Source: an uncultured Lachnospiraceae bacterium
GTDB taxonomy: Bacteria; Bacillota; Clostridia; Lachnospirales; Lachnospiraceae
Reading direction: 5' to 3'
NCBI GenBank assembly: GCA_902762955.1
Contig: CACWQH010000006.1
Coordinates: forward strand, 1 to 64,000
Length of the DNA stretch: 64,000 nt
Position numbers and translations under genes: made by a program. Of this stretch, positions 9,852 through 18,858 are shown in pieces. Below the pieces are notes generated by a model. It saw only the letters and a program-made list of their open reading frames with translations. It ran no database searches and had not been told where the DNA came from. Numbering within the stretch: position 1 is the stretch's first letter; each line of letters starts with the position of its first letter.

Positions 9852-10139
9852 TAATATGTCTTAACACTCACAATGTGATCTAAATTGTTTCAATAACATA
9901 CTAAGCATATGTTGTTTTCAATTTATTCAGTTGATATTATATTTTTATCCATATGTTTCGATTCAAATAACAGTAAAATGCATAAAAATAGTCAAAATTT
10001 AATTTTTTTAAAAATTGTCGCATTTAATATTGACATTTTCATTTTCATAATTTAGGCATTTTTATGTGGAAATTTTTCTTATTATAATATATAATTGCTA
10101 TGTTTGTATTTTATTTTAAAAGAAATGGAGAGATTTAAG
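9852..10139. other. AT-rich boundary region between IS30 and ABC transporter
   Basis: 288 bases with no supportable gene. TATAAT at 10083-10088, 51 bp before the binding-protein ATG, is a plausible -10 box, but the matching -35 is poor. TTGACA at 10030-10035 is too far from it. The right end of the mobile element probably lies here or just to the left, but no attachment repeat is visible within the window. Confidence 0.4.
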
Positions 10140-10931
10140 ATGAAGAACTTTAAAAAGACTAAGTATTTATTGGTTGCAGCATGTATTATTTCAATGTTCT
10201 CGCTTGTAGCTTGTGGTTCAAAGAGAAAGAAGATTGAAACCATTGATGACCTTGAAGGAGCACGTATCGGTGTTCAGCTTGGAACAACAGGCGATATCTA
10301 TGCTTCAGACTATGAGGGTGATGAGAAAGGTACCGAGGTTATAAGATATAATGCCGGTGTTGATGCTGTTGAAGCTTTAAAGCAGGGTAAGATCGATGCT
10401 GTTATTATTGACGAGCAGCCTGCTAAGGTTTTTGTTGAGAAGAATTCTGATTTAAAGATTTTAAATGAGGAATTTACTGATGAAGATTATGCTGCAGTTA
10501 TAGCTAAGGATAACGAAGAGTTATTAAACGATGTAAATAAGGCTATTGAAGAATTAAAGGCAGATGGAACAATTCAAAAGCTTGAGGATACATATATCAA
10601 TAAGACGGATGATTTCCATTATACTCAGACAGTAACTGACGGAGAGAAGCTTGTTATGGCAACTAATGCTTATTTCCCACCTTATGAGTATTATGATGGT
10701 GGTACAATTATGGGATATGATGTTGAGCTTGGATATGCTATAGCAGATAAGCTTGGTATGGTTCTTGAGATTGAGGATATGGAGTTTGATGCTATTATCA
10801 ATGCTGTAAGTTCAGGTAAGGCTGATATCGGATTAGCAGGCTTTACAGTTACTGAGGAAAGATTAAAGAGTATCAATTTCTCAGATACTTATATTACTTC
10901 AAAACAGGTTATTATTGTATACGATAAGTAA
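10140..10931 (+). CDS. Amino-acid ABC transporter binding lipoprotein, circularly permuted
   Basis: A 263-residue lipoprotein of the family 3 amino-acid binding proteins. ATG 10140 is chosen because GGAGAG lies 9 nt upstream and it starts the signal peptide; the lipobox LVAC has Cys25. The order of segments is reversed relative to the family. The part usually C-terminal comes first (TIDDLEGARIGVQLGTTGD at ~34-52, then ALKQGKIDAVIIDEQPA). The part usually N-terminal comes last (LVMATNAYFPPYEYYDGG at ~170, TVTEERLKSINFSDTY, ending KQVIIVYDK). Ligand-contact motifs (NAYFPPYE, TEER) are kept, so it should fold and bind an amino acid. It is followed by its permease and ATPase. The substrate cannot be assigned. 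Confidence 0.9.
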   Translation: MKNFKKTKYLLVAACIISMFSLVACGSKRKKIETIDDLEGARIGVQLGTTGDIYASDYEGDEKGTEVIRYNAGVDAVEALKQGKIDAVIIDEQPAKVFVEKNSDLKILNEEFTDEDYAAVIAKDNEELLNDVNKAIEELKADGTIQKLEDTYINKTDDFHYTQTVTDGEKLVMATNAYFPPYEYYDGGTIMGYDVELGYAIADKLGMVLEIEDMEFDAIINAVSSGKADIGLAGFTVTEERLKSINFSDTYITSKQVIIVYDK

Positions 10932-10959
10932 AATATAAGTATTATAAAAACTTATGTTT
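10931..10959 (+). promoter_or_regulatory. Stem-loop between binding protein and permease
   Basis: Arms 10931-10940 and 10950-10959 form a 10-bp stem with one G-U pair and a 9-nt loop, starting at the stop codon of the binding protein. Such hairpins often stabilise the upstream message or cause partial termination, giving more binding protein than permease. No long T-run follows. Confidence 0.45.
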
Positions 10960-10978
10960 TATGACGGGAGATAAGTTG

Positions 10979-11755
10979 ATGAAGCAGTTTACGGATAAAA
11001 CTAAAAAACATATCATATTAATGATTTTATTTGCTGTTTCTGCATTTTCACTGACAGGATGCAGTTTTAATGAATTTTCGGAAAAATTTAATGACAATTT
11101 TATAAAAGAGCAAAGATATCAATATATATTGGACGGATTAAAAAATACATTTATTATAACAATTCTTGCCGGACTTATAGGTATATTTTTAGGTTTTATC
11201 CTTGCTGTTATAAGAGTTACACACGATAAAAAAGGAAGCTTGAAAATCCTTGATTTGGTTGCAAAGCTTTATCTTACGGTTATAAGAGGAACCCCTGTTA
11301 TGGTTCAGCTTATTATAATCTATTATGTTATATTTGCATCCGTAAATATCAACAAGATTCTTGTAGCTGTAATTGCCTTTGGTCTTAACTCTGCAGCCTA
11401 TGTGGCGGAGATAATAAGATCGGGTATCATGTCGATAGATGTCGGACAGTTTGAAGCAGGGCACAGTCTTGGACTTAAGTATTCTACCGTTATGGTTAGT
11501 ATTATTTTGCCACAGGCTTTAAAAAATGTTTTACCTGCGCTTGCCAATGAGTTTATAACCTTACTTAAAGAAACTTCAATAAGCGGTTATATAGGCTTAA
11601 GTGACCTTACACGAGGCGGTATGATAATAAGAAGTATAACCTATGAGGCGATGTTCCCGCTTTTGTTGGTTGCATTTATCTATCTTGTGTTGGTAGTTGG
11701 CCTATCATCCTTGGTGTCAAAGCTTGAGAGGAGTCTTAAGAAAAATGAAAGATGA
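10979..11755 (+). CDS. Amino-acid ABC transporter permease (HisM/GlnP type) with lipobox-like N-terminus
   Basis: A 258-residue inner-membrane permease. ATG 10979 has GGGAG 9 nt upstream and is preferred over ATG 10961. The family core has several membrane helices and the EAA-type loop near [20 protein letters not shown], with [15 protein letters not shown] before it. Unusually, the first 28 residues look like a lipoprotein signal ([18 protein letters not shown]), with a lipobox Cys28, before the first permease helix. HisM-type permeases have their N-terminus outside, so a processed and lipidated start would be topologically consistent; this is inference. The gene overlaps the ATPase gene by 11 nt, indicating translational coupling. 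Confidence 0.9.
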   Translation: MKQFTDKTKKHIILMILFAVSAFSLTGCSFNEFSEKFNDNFIKEQRYQYILDGLKNTFIITILAGLIGIFLGFILAVIRVTHDKKGSLKILDLVAKLYLTVIRGTPVMVQLIIIYYVIFASVNINKILVAVIAFGLNSAAYVAEIIRSGIMSIDVGQFEAGHSLGLKYSTVMVSIILPQALKNVLPALANEFITLLKETSISGYIGLSDLTRGGMIIRSITYEAMFPLLLVAFIYLVLVVGLSSLVSKLERSLKKNER

Positions 11756-12485
11756 TAATATTATTATACATACAGAACATCTTAATAAAACCTATGGTGA
11801 TGAGGTTGTACTTGAGGATATAAATATTGATATAAAAAAAGGCGAGGTTATAGCGGTTATAGGACCTTCAGGCTGTGGTAAAAGTACCTTTATCAGAACA
11901 CTTAATCTGCTTGAAAAGCCGACAAGCGGTGATATATATTTTGATGATATATGCATTACCGATAAAAAAACAGATGTTTATGAAGTGCTGCCCAAGATGG
12001 GTATGGTATTTCAGCAGTTTAATCTTTTCAATAATATGACTATTGAGAAGAATATAACCTTTGCACCTATCAAGCATAATCTTATGTCAGAGGAAGAAGC
12101 AAAGGAAAAGGCAAAGGAGCTATTGGAAAGAGTAGGTCTTTCGGATAAGGGTGATGCTTATCCATCCCAGCTTTCCGGTGGTCAAAAGCAGCGTGTGGCT
12201 ATCGCCAGGGCGCTTGCCATGAATCCTGATATTATTCTCTTTGATGAACCTACATCTGCACTTGATCCTGAGATGGTAAACGAGGTTCTTAATATCATGA
12301 AGGAACTGGCTAAAGGCGGTATGACCATGGTTATCGTAACACATGAGATGGGATTTGCAAGAGAGGTTGCAAGTCGTGTGCTCTTTATAGACGATAAGGG
12401 CATAAAGGAAGATGGAACACCTAAAGAGGTTTTGGATAATCCGAAGAGTGAAAGATTAAAAGGATTTCTTGAAAGTGTTCTTTAA
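11745..12485 (+). CDS. Amino-acid ABC transporter ATPase (GlnQ/HisP type)
   Basis: A 246-residue cytoplasmic ATPase that energises polar amino-acid uptake with the two preceding proteins. ATG 11745 is preferred to the in-frame start at 11697, because GAGGAG lies 11 nt upstream and residue 1 then aligns with the family. Visible motifs are Walker [11 protein letters not shown]-loop region MVFQQFNLF, signature LSGGQKQR, Walker [13 protein letters not shown] and the H-loop VTHEMGFA. Length is normal for the family. It is the last gene of the operon and is followed by a strong terminator. Confidence 0.96.
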   Translation: MKDDNIIIHTEHLNKTYGDEVVLEDINIDIKKGEVIAVIGPSGCGKSTFIRTLNLLEKPTSGDIYFDDICITDKKTDVYEVLPKMGMVFQQFNLFNNMTIEKNITFAPIKHNLMSEEEAKEKAKELLERVGLSDKGDAYPSQLSGGQKQRVAIARALAMNPDIILFDEPTSALDPEMVNEVLNIMKELAKGGMTMVIVTHEMGFAREVASRVLFIDDKGIKEDGTPKEVLDNPKSERLKGFLESVL

Positions 12486-12529
12486 GTAAATATAATTGAT
12501 ATTGCCTTTTAGAGTAGGTAAAATCTTAT

Positions 12530-12566
12530 AAAAACAGTCGTAATGCTTTGTGTTGCGGCTGTTTTT
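12530..12566 (+). terminator. Rho-independent terminator of the ABC operon
   Basis: A 14-bp stem (12530-12543 with 12553-12566) with two G-U pairs, a 9-nt loop and a terminal GTTTTT tract, 45 bp after the ATPase stop codon. Confidence 0.85.
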
Positions 12567-12592
12567 ATCTAATAGTCTTTATGTTTTTTATG

Positions 12593-12621
12593 TTGAAATA
12601 TATAAGGATTTAGCTTATAAT
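12593..12621 (+). promoter_or_regulatory. Consensus promoter of the miaB-mutS-mutL operon
   Basis: TTGAAA at 12593-12598 and TATAAT at 12616-12621 are separated by exactly 17 bp, 36 bp before the chosen miaB start. It follows the preceding terminator, as expected for a new transcription unit, and rules out translation from the upstream in-frame start at 12550. Confidence 0.75.
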
Positions 12622-12657
12622 TTAAAGGTATTTTTTAAGGATGATAAGGATAATTTT

Positions 12658-14064
12658 ATGGATAATAAAACTCTTGATATAAATTTAATGGAACCTGACC
12701 GACAGCTTTACTTCATAAATCTTTGTAAGGAGCTTGTGCTTGAAAGAAAAAAAGAGCTTGGACGTAACCTTACATATTGCGTTGTAACCTTTGGCTGCCA
12801 GATGAATGCACATGATTCTGAAAAGCTTAAAGGAATTCTTGACGAGATAGGCTATGAAGAGGTTGAGGACGAAAAGGCGGATTTTATAATATATAATACC
12901 TGTACGGTTAGGGAAAATGCCAATCTTAAGTTGTATGGACATCTCGGTCATCTTAAGAATCTTAAGGCGAAAAATCCGGAAATGATAGTCTGCCTTTGCG
13001 GTTGCATGATGCAGGAGTCGCATGTTATTGAAAATATAAGACAAAAATATAAGTTTGTTGATATTGTATTCGGAACCCATAATATATATAAGCTTGCGGA
13101 GCTTATATATACATATAAAACCTTGGGTAAATCAGTTATAGAGGTTCTTGAAAAGAGTGATGAGATAGTCGAGGCTCTTCCTCAAAAGAGAAAATATAAC
13201 TTTAAATCCGGCGTAAATATTATGTTTGGATGTAACAATTTTTGTACATACTGCATCGTTCCTTATGTAAGAGGCAGGGAAAAGAGCAGAAAGCCTGAAG
13301 AGATACTTGCTGAGGTTGAGGCATTGGCGAGAGTCGGAGTAAAGGAAATTATGCTTTTGGGACAGAATGTTAATTCCTATGACGGCGGCATAAGCTTTCC
13401 CGAATTACTTGAAAGGGTATGTAAGATTGACGGAATTAAAAGAGTTCGTTTTATGACCAGTCATCCAAAGGACCTCTCTGTCGAGCTTATTAGCGTTATG
13501 GCACGGGAGGATAAGATATGCAAGCATTTGCATCTGCCTGTTCAATCCGGTTCGACAGAGATTTTGAAAAGGATGAACAGAAGGTATACGAAGGAAAGCT
13601 ATCTTAATCTTGTTGATAAGATAAAGAAGGCTATGCCGGATATATCCCTCACAACGGATATAATTGTCGGTTTTCCGGGTGAAACAGAAGAGGATTTTCA
13701 GGACACACTGGATGTTGTAAAAAAGGTCGGTTATGATCAGGCCTATACCTTTATATATTCAAAGCGAACAGGAACTCCGGCTGCAGATTATGATAATCAG
13801 GTGCCTGAGGATGTAATTAAAGAGAGGTTTCCGAGACTTCTTAAGGCAGTAAGTGAAAATAATAATATTAAAAGGTACGAGGGACAGATAAAAGAGGTAC
13901 TCGTAGAAGAAATAAACGGGCAGGATAAAAGCCTTGTTTCCGGAAAGACAGAGGAAAGCCTGACGGTACATTTTAAAGGAAATGCGGAGTTAATAGGTGA
14001 ATTTGTAAATGTAAGACTTGATGAATGCAAGGGTTTTTACTTTATGGGAACAAAGGAGGACTAG
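12658..14064 (+). CDS. miaB: tRNA-2-methylthio-N6-dimethylallyladenosine synthase MiaB
   Basis: A 468-residue radical-SAM methylthiotransferase that adds the ms2 group to i6A37 of tRNAs, acting after MiaA, encoded nearby. ATG 12658 is chosen because it lies downstream of the promoter. The N-terminal domain carries the auxiliary cluster cysteines in TFGCQMNAHDSEK, YNTCTV and CLCGCMM. The radical-SAM motif is CNNFCTYC. The specificity signature QMNAHDSE and the C-terminal TRAM-like region identify MiaB rather than MtaB or RimO. It is followed after 3 bp by mutS, a conserved arrangement in Firmicutes. Confidence 0.96.
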   Translation: MDNKTLDINLMEPDRQLYFINLCKELVLERKKELGRNLTYCVVTFGCQMNAHDSEKLKGILDEIGYEEVEDEKADFIIYNTCTVRENANLKLYGHLGHLKNLKAKNPEMIVCLCGCMMQESHVIENIRQKYKFVDIVFGTHNIYKLAELIYTYKTLGKSVIEVLEKSDEIVEALPQKRKYNFKSGVNIMFGCNNFCTYCIVPYVRGREKSRKPEEILAEVEALARVGVKEIMLLGQNVNSYDGGISFPELLERVCKIDGIKRVRFMTSHPKDLSVELISVMAREDKICKHLHLPVQSGSTEILKRMNRRYTKESYLNLVDKIKKAMPDISLTTDIIVGFPGETEEDFQDTLDVVKKVGYDQAYTFIYSKRTGTPAADYDNQVPEDVIKERFPRLLKAVSENNNIKRYEGQIKEVLVEEINGQDKSLVSGKTEESLTVHFKGNAELIGEFVNVRLDECKGFYFMGTKED

Positions 14065-14067
14065 ATT

Positions 14068-16704
14068 GTGGCAAAGCTTTCTCCTATGATGGAGCAATAT
14101 TTAGCAACTAAAGAGCAATACAAGGATTGTATATTGTTTTACAGATTGGGCGATTTTTATGAGATGTTTTTTGATGATGCGCTTCTTGCATCTAAAGAGC
14201 TTGAACTTACTCTGACCGGTAAGGACTGCGGCTTGGAGGAGCGTGCACCTATGTGTGGTGTGCCTCATCATGCAGCGGATATATATATAAACCGCCTTAT
14301 TGAAAAGGGATATAAGGTGGCAATCGGTGAGCAGGTTGAGGATCCGAAGCTTGCCAAAGGGCTTGTCAAACGAGAGGTTATCCGTATAGTTACTCCGGGT
14401 ACCAATATGTCGCAGGAAACCCTTGATGAAACAAAGAATAATTATCTTATGTGTATATCATATCATAATTTTAAGTATGGTATATCTGTCGCTGATTTAT
14501 CTACAGGTGTATTTAAGACATGCACTATATCGACTGCTGAAAAAGTAATTGATGAAATCAATAAATATCAGCCTTCGGAAATAATTTATCAGGATACCTT
14601 TTTAAGCTCGGGAATTGATATAAGCTTAACTGTTGATAAGTTAAACATAGCGGTATCAGAGGCTCCGGAGCATTATTTTAATTATGATTCCTGTGAAGAT
14701 AATTTAAAGAGACATTTCAATATATCATCTATATCGGGGCTTGGCTTAAATGATTTTCCGGAGCTTGTGGTTTCCTCCGGTGCCATGCTTTTTTATCTAT
14801 ATGATACTCAGATGAGTTCACTTAAGCATATTAATCATATCGAGCTTTATTCTGTTGATTCATACATGATTATTGATTCTTCGACAAGAAGAAATCTTGA
14901 GCTAACAGAGACGCTTCGCGATAAACAAAAGAAGGGTTCTTTGCTTTGGGTTTTGGATAAGACAAAAACGGCTATGGGTGCCCGTAAGCTTAGAGAGTTT
15001 ATAGAACAGCCTTTGGTAGATATAAGTTTGATAGAAAGACGTTTTGATGCTATAGAAGCACTCAATAATTCTCTTATTACAAGAGAGGAATTGAGAGAAT
15101 ATCTTAATTCTATCTATGATCTGGAAAGACTTATGACAAGGATTTCTCTTAAGACTGCCAATCCGAGAGATATGCTTGCTTTTAAAAATTCAATTATTTA
15201 TCTGCCGGATATAAAGCATCTTTTAAAAGAACTTGATTGCGACGTATTTAATGAAATCTATGGTGATTTGGACGAGCTTACTGACCTTTATGAGCTTCTT
15301 GATGCTGCCATAGTTGAAGAGCCTCCTATAGCCATAAAAGAGGGCGGAATCTTTAAATCCGGTTATATGGAAGAGATTGACAGACTTAAGGTTGCAAAAA
15401 GCGAATGCAAAAACTGGCTCGCAGAGCTTGAGGATGCAGAGCGTGAGGCTACGGGAATTAAGAACCTGAGAATTAAATATAATAAGGTGTTCGGCTATTA
15501 TTTTGAAGTTACCAATTCCTTTAAAAATATGGTACCTGAATACTTTATCAGAAAACAGACCTTAACAAATGCTGAAAGATATACAACGGATAAACTCGAT
15601 GATTTATCAAATACAATACTTGGCGCAGAGGATAAGCTTTTTGCTTTAGAGTATGAAACATATGTAGCGCTTCGTGATAAAATAGGTGAGGCTATAACAA
15701 GGGTTCAGAAAACTGCACATTATATAGCCGAAATAGATGCATTTGCATCTCTTTCCTATGTAGCGGAGAAGAATAATTATGTCAGACCGTCTCTAAATGA
15801 CAAAGGTATAATAGATATTGAAAACGGAAGACATCCTGTGGTTGAAAAGGTTTTAGGAAATGATATGTTTGTTTCAAATGATACATATCTTGATAATGAG
15901 GACAACCGTATATCAATTATTACAGGACCAAATATGGCAGGTAAATCGACATATATGAGACAGACTGCGCTTATAGTACTTATGGCACAGCTTGGTTCGT
16001 TTGTCCCTGCTGATGCTGCGGATATTGGCATTGTTGACAGGATATTTACCAGAGTCGGTGCATCGGATGACCTTGCTTCCGGTCAGTCTACATTTATGAT
16101 AGAAATGAATGAGGTTGCAAATATCCTTAGAAATGCTACTAAGGACAGCTTGCTTATTCTTGACGAGATAGGCCGTGGAACATCAACCTTTGATGGTTTA
16201 AGCATAGCCTGGGCTGTAGTTGAATATATAGCCAACACGGAGCTTCTCGGTGCAAAAACCTTATTTGCGACACATTATCATGAACTCACCGAGCTTGAGG
16301 GCAAGCTTTCGTCTGTAAATAATTATTGTATAGCTATTAAGGAAAAGGGCGATGATATAGTATTCTTGCGTAAAATCATAAAGGGCGGTGCTGACAGAAG
16401 CTACGGTATTCAGGTTGCAAGACTTGCCGGTGTACCGGATATGGTTCTTAAGCGTGCAGGAGAGATATGTAATCAGCTCATAGCTTCGGATATAGCCAAT
16501 CAGGTTAAAAATATAGATGTAGAAGGAAGCTATGATAATCTTAAAAACAAGTCAAAAAATGAAGCTTACGAGCAGATGTCACTTTTTAGTGTTAATGCCG
16601 AAGCAGAGGTTATTGATGAGATAAAAGCTATGGATTTAAATAATCTAACACCTATAAATGCCATGCTTTGTCTACAGGATTTACAGAAAAAATTGCGGGG
16701 ATAA
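14068..16704 (+). CDS. mutS: DNA mismatch repair protein MutS
   Basis: An 878-residue mismatch sensor, normal length. It starts at GTG 14068 with AAGGAGGA 7 nt upstream. The mismatch-binding Phe-X-Glu lies in LGDFYEMFFDD near residue 31. The ATPase domain has Walker A GPNMAGKSTYMRQ, Walker B/signature DEIGRGTSTFDG and the ATHYHEL segment. The C-terminus has a dimerisation and clamp-binding tail. It binds mispairs and recruits MutL, encoded next. Only 3 bp separate it from miaB, so the three genes are probably one message. Confidence 0.97.
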   Translation: MAKLSPMMEQYLATKEQYKDCILFYRLGDFYEMFFDDALLASKELELTLTGKDCGLEERAPMCGVPHHAADIYINRLIEKGYKVAIGEQVEDPKLAKGLVKREVIRIVTPGTNMSQETLDETKNNYLMCISYHNFKYGISVADLSTGVFKTCTISTAEKVIDEINKYQPSEIIYQDTFLSSGIDISLTVDKLNIAVSEAPEHYFNYDSCEDNLKRHFNISSISGLGLNDFPELVVSSGAMLFYLYDTQMSSLKHINHIELYSVDSYMIIDSSTRRNLELTETLRDKQKKGSLLWVLDKTKTAMGARKLREFIEQPLVDISLIERRFDAIEALNNSLITREELREYLNSIYDLERLMTRISLKTANPRDMLAFKNSIIYLPDIKHLLKELDCDVFNEIYGDLDELTDLYELLDAAIVEEPPIAIKEGGIFKSGYMEEIDRLKVAKSECKNWLAELEDAEREATGIKNLRIKYNKVFGYYFEVTNSFKNMVPEYFIRKQTLTNAERYTTDKLDDLSNTILGAEDKLFALEYETYVALRDKIGEAITRVQKTAHYIAEIDAFASLSYVAEKNNYVRPSLNDKGIIDIENGRHPVVEKVLGNDMFVSNDTYLDNEDNRISIITGPNMAGKSTYMRQTALIVLMAQLGSFVPADAADIGIVDRIFTRVGASDDLASGQSTFMIEMNEVANILRNATKDSLLILDEIGRGTSTFDGLSIAWAVVEYIANTELLGAKTLFATHYHELTELEGKLSSVNNYCIAIKEKGDDIVFLRKIIKGGADRSYGIQVARLAGVPDMVLKRAGEICNQLIASDIANQVKNIDVEGSYDNLKNKSKNEAYEQMSLFSVNAEAEVIDEIKAMDLNNLTPINAMLCLQDLQKKLRG

Positions 16705-16782
16705 AATAAATACCTGAACCGAAAAGCAGAGCAGAAATAATAAAGTGAATGTTTGACGGTTCAATGAAAGGAAAATTTTATC

Positions 16783-18783
16783 ATGATAAGACTTCTTGAC
16801 AAAAATGTAGTTGATAAAATTGCGGCAGGTGAGGTTATTGAACGTCCATCATCTGTTGTAAAGGAGCTTTTGGAAAATTCCATTGATGCCGGTGCAAAAG
16901 ATATTACGGTTGAGATAAAGGATGGCGGTACTTCCTTTATAAGGGTAACCGACAATGGCTGCGGTATACCTAAAGAAGAGGTAAGAACCGCATATATGAG
17001 ACATGCAACCAGCAAAATTGAAAATGAGGATGATTTATCGCGTATTTCATCTCTTGGTTTTAGAGGAGAGGCTTTATCGACCATAGCTGCAGTTGCACAG
17101 ACAGAGATGATTACCAAGACCTCCGATTCTCTTACAGGAATTAAATATGTTATCCATGGTGGAGTAGAGGTTGAATATAAGGAGGTAGGTGTCCCTGATG
17201 GAACAACAATAGTTGTCAGAAATCTGTTTTTTAATACACCTGCCAGAAAAAAATTCTTGAAAACAGCTATGACAGAGGGCTCATATATTAATGATCTGGT
17301 ATTAAAGCTTGCTCTAAGCCATCCTGAAATATCCTTTAAATTTATAACTAACGGTAAAACTAACATTTCCACATCGGGAAATGGTAATATAAAGGATAAT
17401 ATTTACCAGCTTTTCGGTCGGGATATAAGTAATAATCTTATGCCGATAAATTATGACGGAGACAATATTAAAATAAGCGGCTATGTTGGAAAACCGTTTA
17501 TTTCACGCGGAAACAGAGGCTTTGAAAACTATTTTATTAATAACAGATATATTAAGAGTAATATTATAAATCGTGCCATAGAAGAAGGCTATAAAACCTT
17601 TGTTATGCAGCACAGATTTCCGTTTACGGTTATTTACATTGAGCTCCCAAAGGATAAGATAGATGTAAATGTTCATCCGACCAAGATGGAATTCAAATAT
17701 GATAATGAAAGAGAGCTTTTTGAGGTTATTACAAAATCAGTCCGTGAAGCTCTTTTGCAGACAGATCTGATTCCGAAGACTAATTATAATGAGAACGAAA
17801 AAAAGCGTGATAAGGTGCTTGGTGCAGGAGCTGATATTGATAAAAACGCTCCAAAGCCGGTTGAACCTTTTGAAGAAAAACGTGCAGGTGCTGTTTCTGA
17901 TACTATTAAGCCATCACCGGTTGATAAGGTTAAAAATTATGGTTCATCCTATAATATCCTTAATTCTCTGAAAGAAGCTGAACCGGATGAGCCAATATAT
18001 AATATGTTAAATGATAAGGGTGTAGCTTATCAGGCAACCGGACAAGGTAAATCAGAGCAGGGTAATATATCTTCAAAGGCTATGGAAGATATTCAGGCTG
18101 ATGAAAGACGTGCTAAAGCCTTTGAAACCTATGACAGCAATAAAATGCCTAAACGGCCGGAGCAGATGGCATTTGAAAATGATGATTTTATTAGTAAACA
18201 GGCAAGAGCTAAGCATAGGCTTATCGGTCAGGTATTTGGAACTTACTGGCTTATGGAATATGAAGATAAGCTTTATATAATGGATCAACATGCTGCACAT
18301 GAGAAGGTCAATTATGAAAGACTTATACATAATCTAAATACCAAGCAGGTTTTATCACAGCAGCTTATGCCGCCGATGGTAATTACAGTTACATATGCAG
18401 AAAGACAGGCCATACTTGATAACTATGACTTGTTTATGAAGATAGGTTATGACATAGTTGAGTTTGGTGGAAATGAGTTTAAGATAAATGCTGTTCCGTC
18501 GAATCTTTTCGGACTTCACGGAAGAGAAATGTTTATGGAGTTTGTCGGCTCACTCATTAATAATGCAGGATATATGTCCAATGATGTTTTTGTAAGCAAG
18601 CTTGCTACCATGGCTTGTAAGGCAGCAATCAAGGGCAATACACCTATTACTTTTCAGGAGGCTGATGCGTTAATTGATGAGCTGCTCGAGCTTGAAAACC
18701 CATATACCTGTCCTCATGGAAGACCTACTATAATTTCAATGAGCCAGACCGAGCTCGATAAAAAGTTCAAGAGAATTGTATAA
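16783..18783 (+). CDS. mutL: DNA mismatch repair endonuclease MutL
   Basis: A 666-residue partner of MutS. The GHKL ATPase domain shows LLENSIDAGA, DNGCGIP, RHATSKI and SLGFRGEALSTIA. A low-complexity linker covers ~335-470. The C-terminal domain has the endonuclease metal motif DQHAAHEKVNYE, plus ACKAAIKGN and CPHGRPTI, so this is the nicking type of MutL found in bacteria without MutH. ATG 16783 has AAAGGAAA upstream. It follows mutS by 78 bp with no terminator, so co-expression is expected. Confidence 0.97.
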   Translation: MIRLLDKNVVDKIAAGEVIERPSSVVKELLENSIDAGAKDITVEIKDGGTSFIRVTDNGCGIPKEEVRTAYMRHATSKIENEDDLSRISSLGFRGEALSTIAAVAQTEMITKTSDSLTGIKYVIHGGVEVEYKEVGVPDGTTIVVRNLFFNTPARKKFLKTAMTEGSYINDLVLKLALSHPEISFKFITNGKTNISTSGNGNIKDNIYQLFGRDISNNLMPINYDGDNIKISGYVGKPFISRGNRGFENYFINNRYIKSNIINRAIEEGYKTFVMQHRFPFTVIYIELPKDKIDVNVHPTKMEFKYDNERELFEVITKSVREALLQTDLIPKTNYNENEKKRDKVLGAGADIDKNAPKPVEPFEEKRAGAVSDTIKPSPVDKVKNYGSSYNILNSLKEAEPDEPIYNMLNDKGVAYQATGQGKSEQGNISSKAMEDIQADERRAKAFETYDSNKMPKRPEQMAFENDDFISKQARAKHRLIGQVFGTYWLMEYEDKLYIMDQHAAHEKVNYERLIHNLNTKQVLSQQLMPPMVITVTYAERQAILDNYDLFMKIGYDIVEFGGNEFKINAVPSNLFGLHGREMFMEFVGSLINNAGYMSNDVFVSKLATMACKAAIKGNTPITFQEADALIDELLELENPYTCPHGRPTIISMSQTELDKKFKRIV

Positions 18784-18858
18784 AAGTCATAAAATTGATA
18801 TAATCTGCTAATTAATTATTATATTATAAGTAAAATAATTTAAACTTAGGAGGTTACT

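Larger units (their letters stand above)
8663..9900 (+). mobile_element. IS30-family insertion sequence, ends not resolved
   Basis: One intact IS30-type transposase lies between the last mobile-element gene and the chromosomal ABC transporter. No convincing terminal inverted repeats or target duplication were found by eye, so the borders given are only the flanking non-coding limits. Confidence 0.5.

Noticed and set aside
9852..9900. Terminal inverted repeat of the IS30 element
   Set aside because: The best match (CAC-x-TTG... at ~8734 against the complement near 9875) has too many mismatches to be supported.
10030..10088. TTGACA...TATAAT promoter before the binding protein
   Set aside because: The two boxes are about 47 bp apart, far from the usual 16-18 bp; only the -10-like box was kept as a remark.
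12550..12657. Upstream in-frame extension of miaB
   Set aside because: It lies within the terminator and promoter region and has no ribosome site; family alignment begins after ATG 12658.
16711..16763. Inverted repeat TGAACCG / CGGTTCA between mutS and mutL
   Set aside because: Only 7 bp of stem with a ~35-nt loop and no T-run; not convincing as a terminator.
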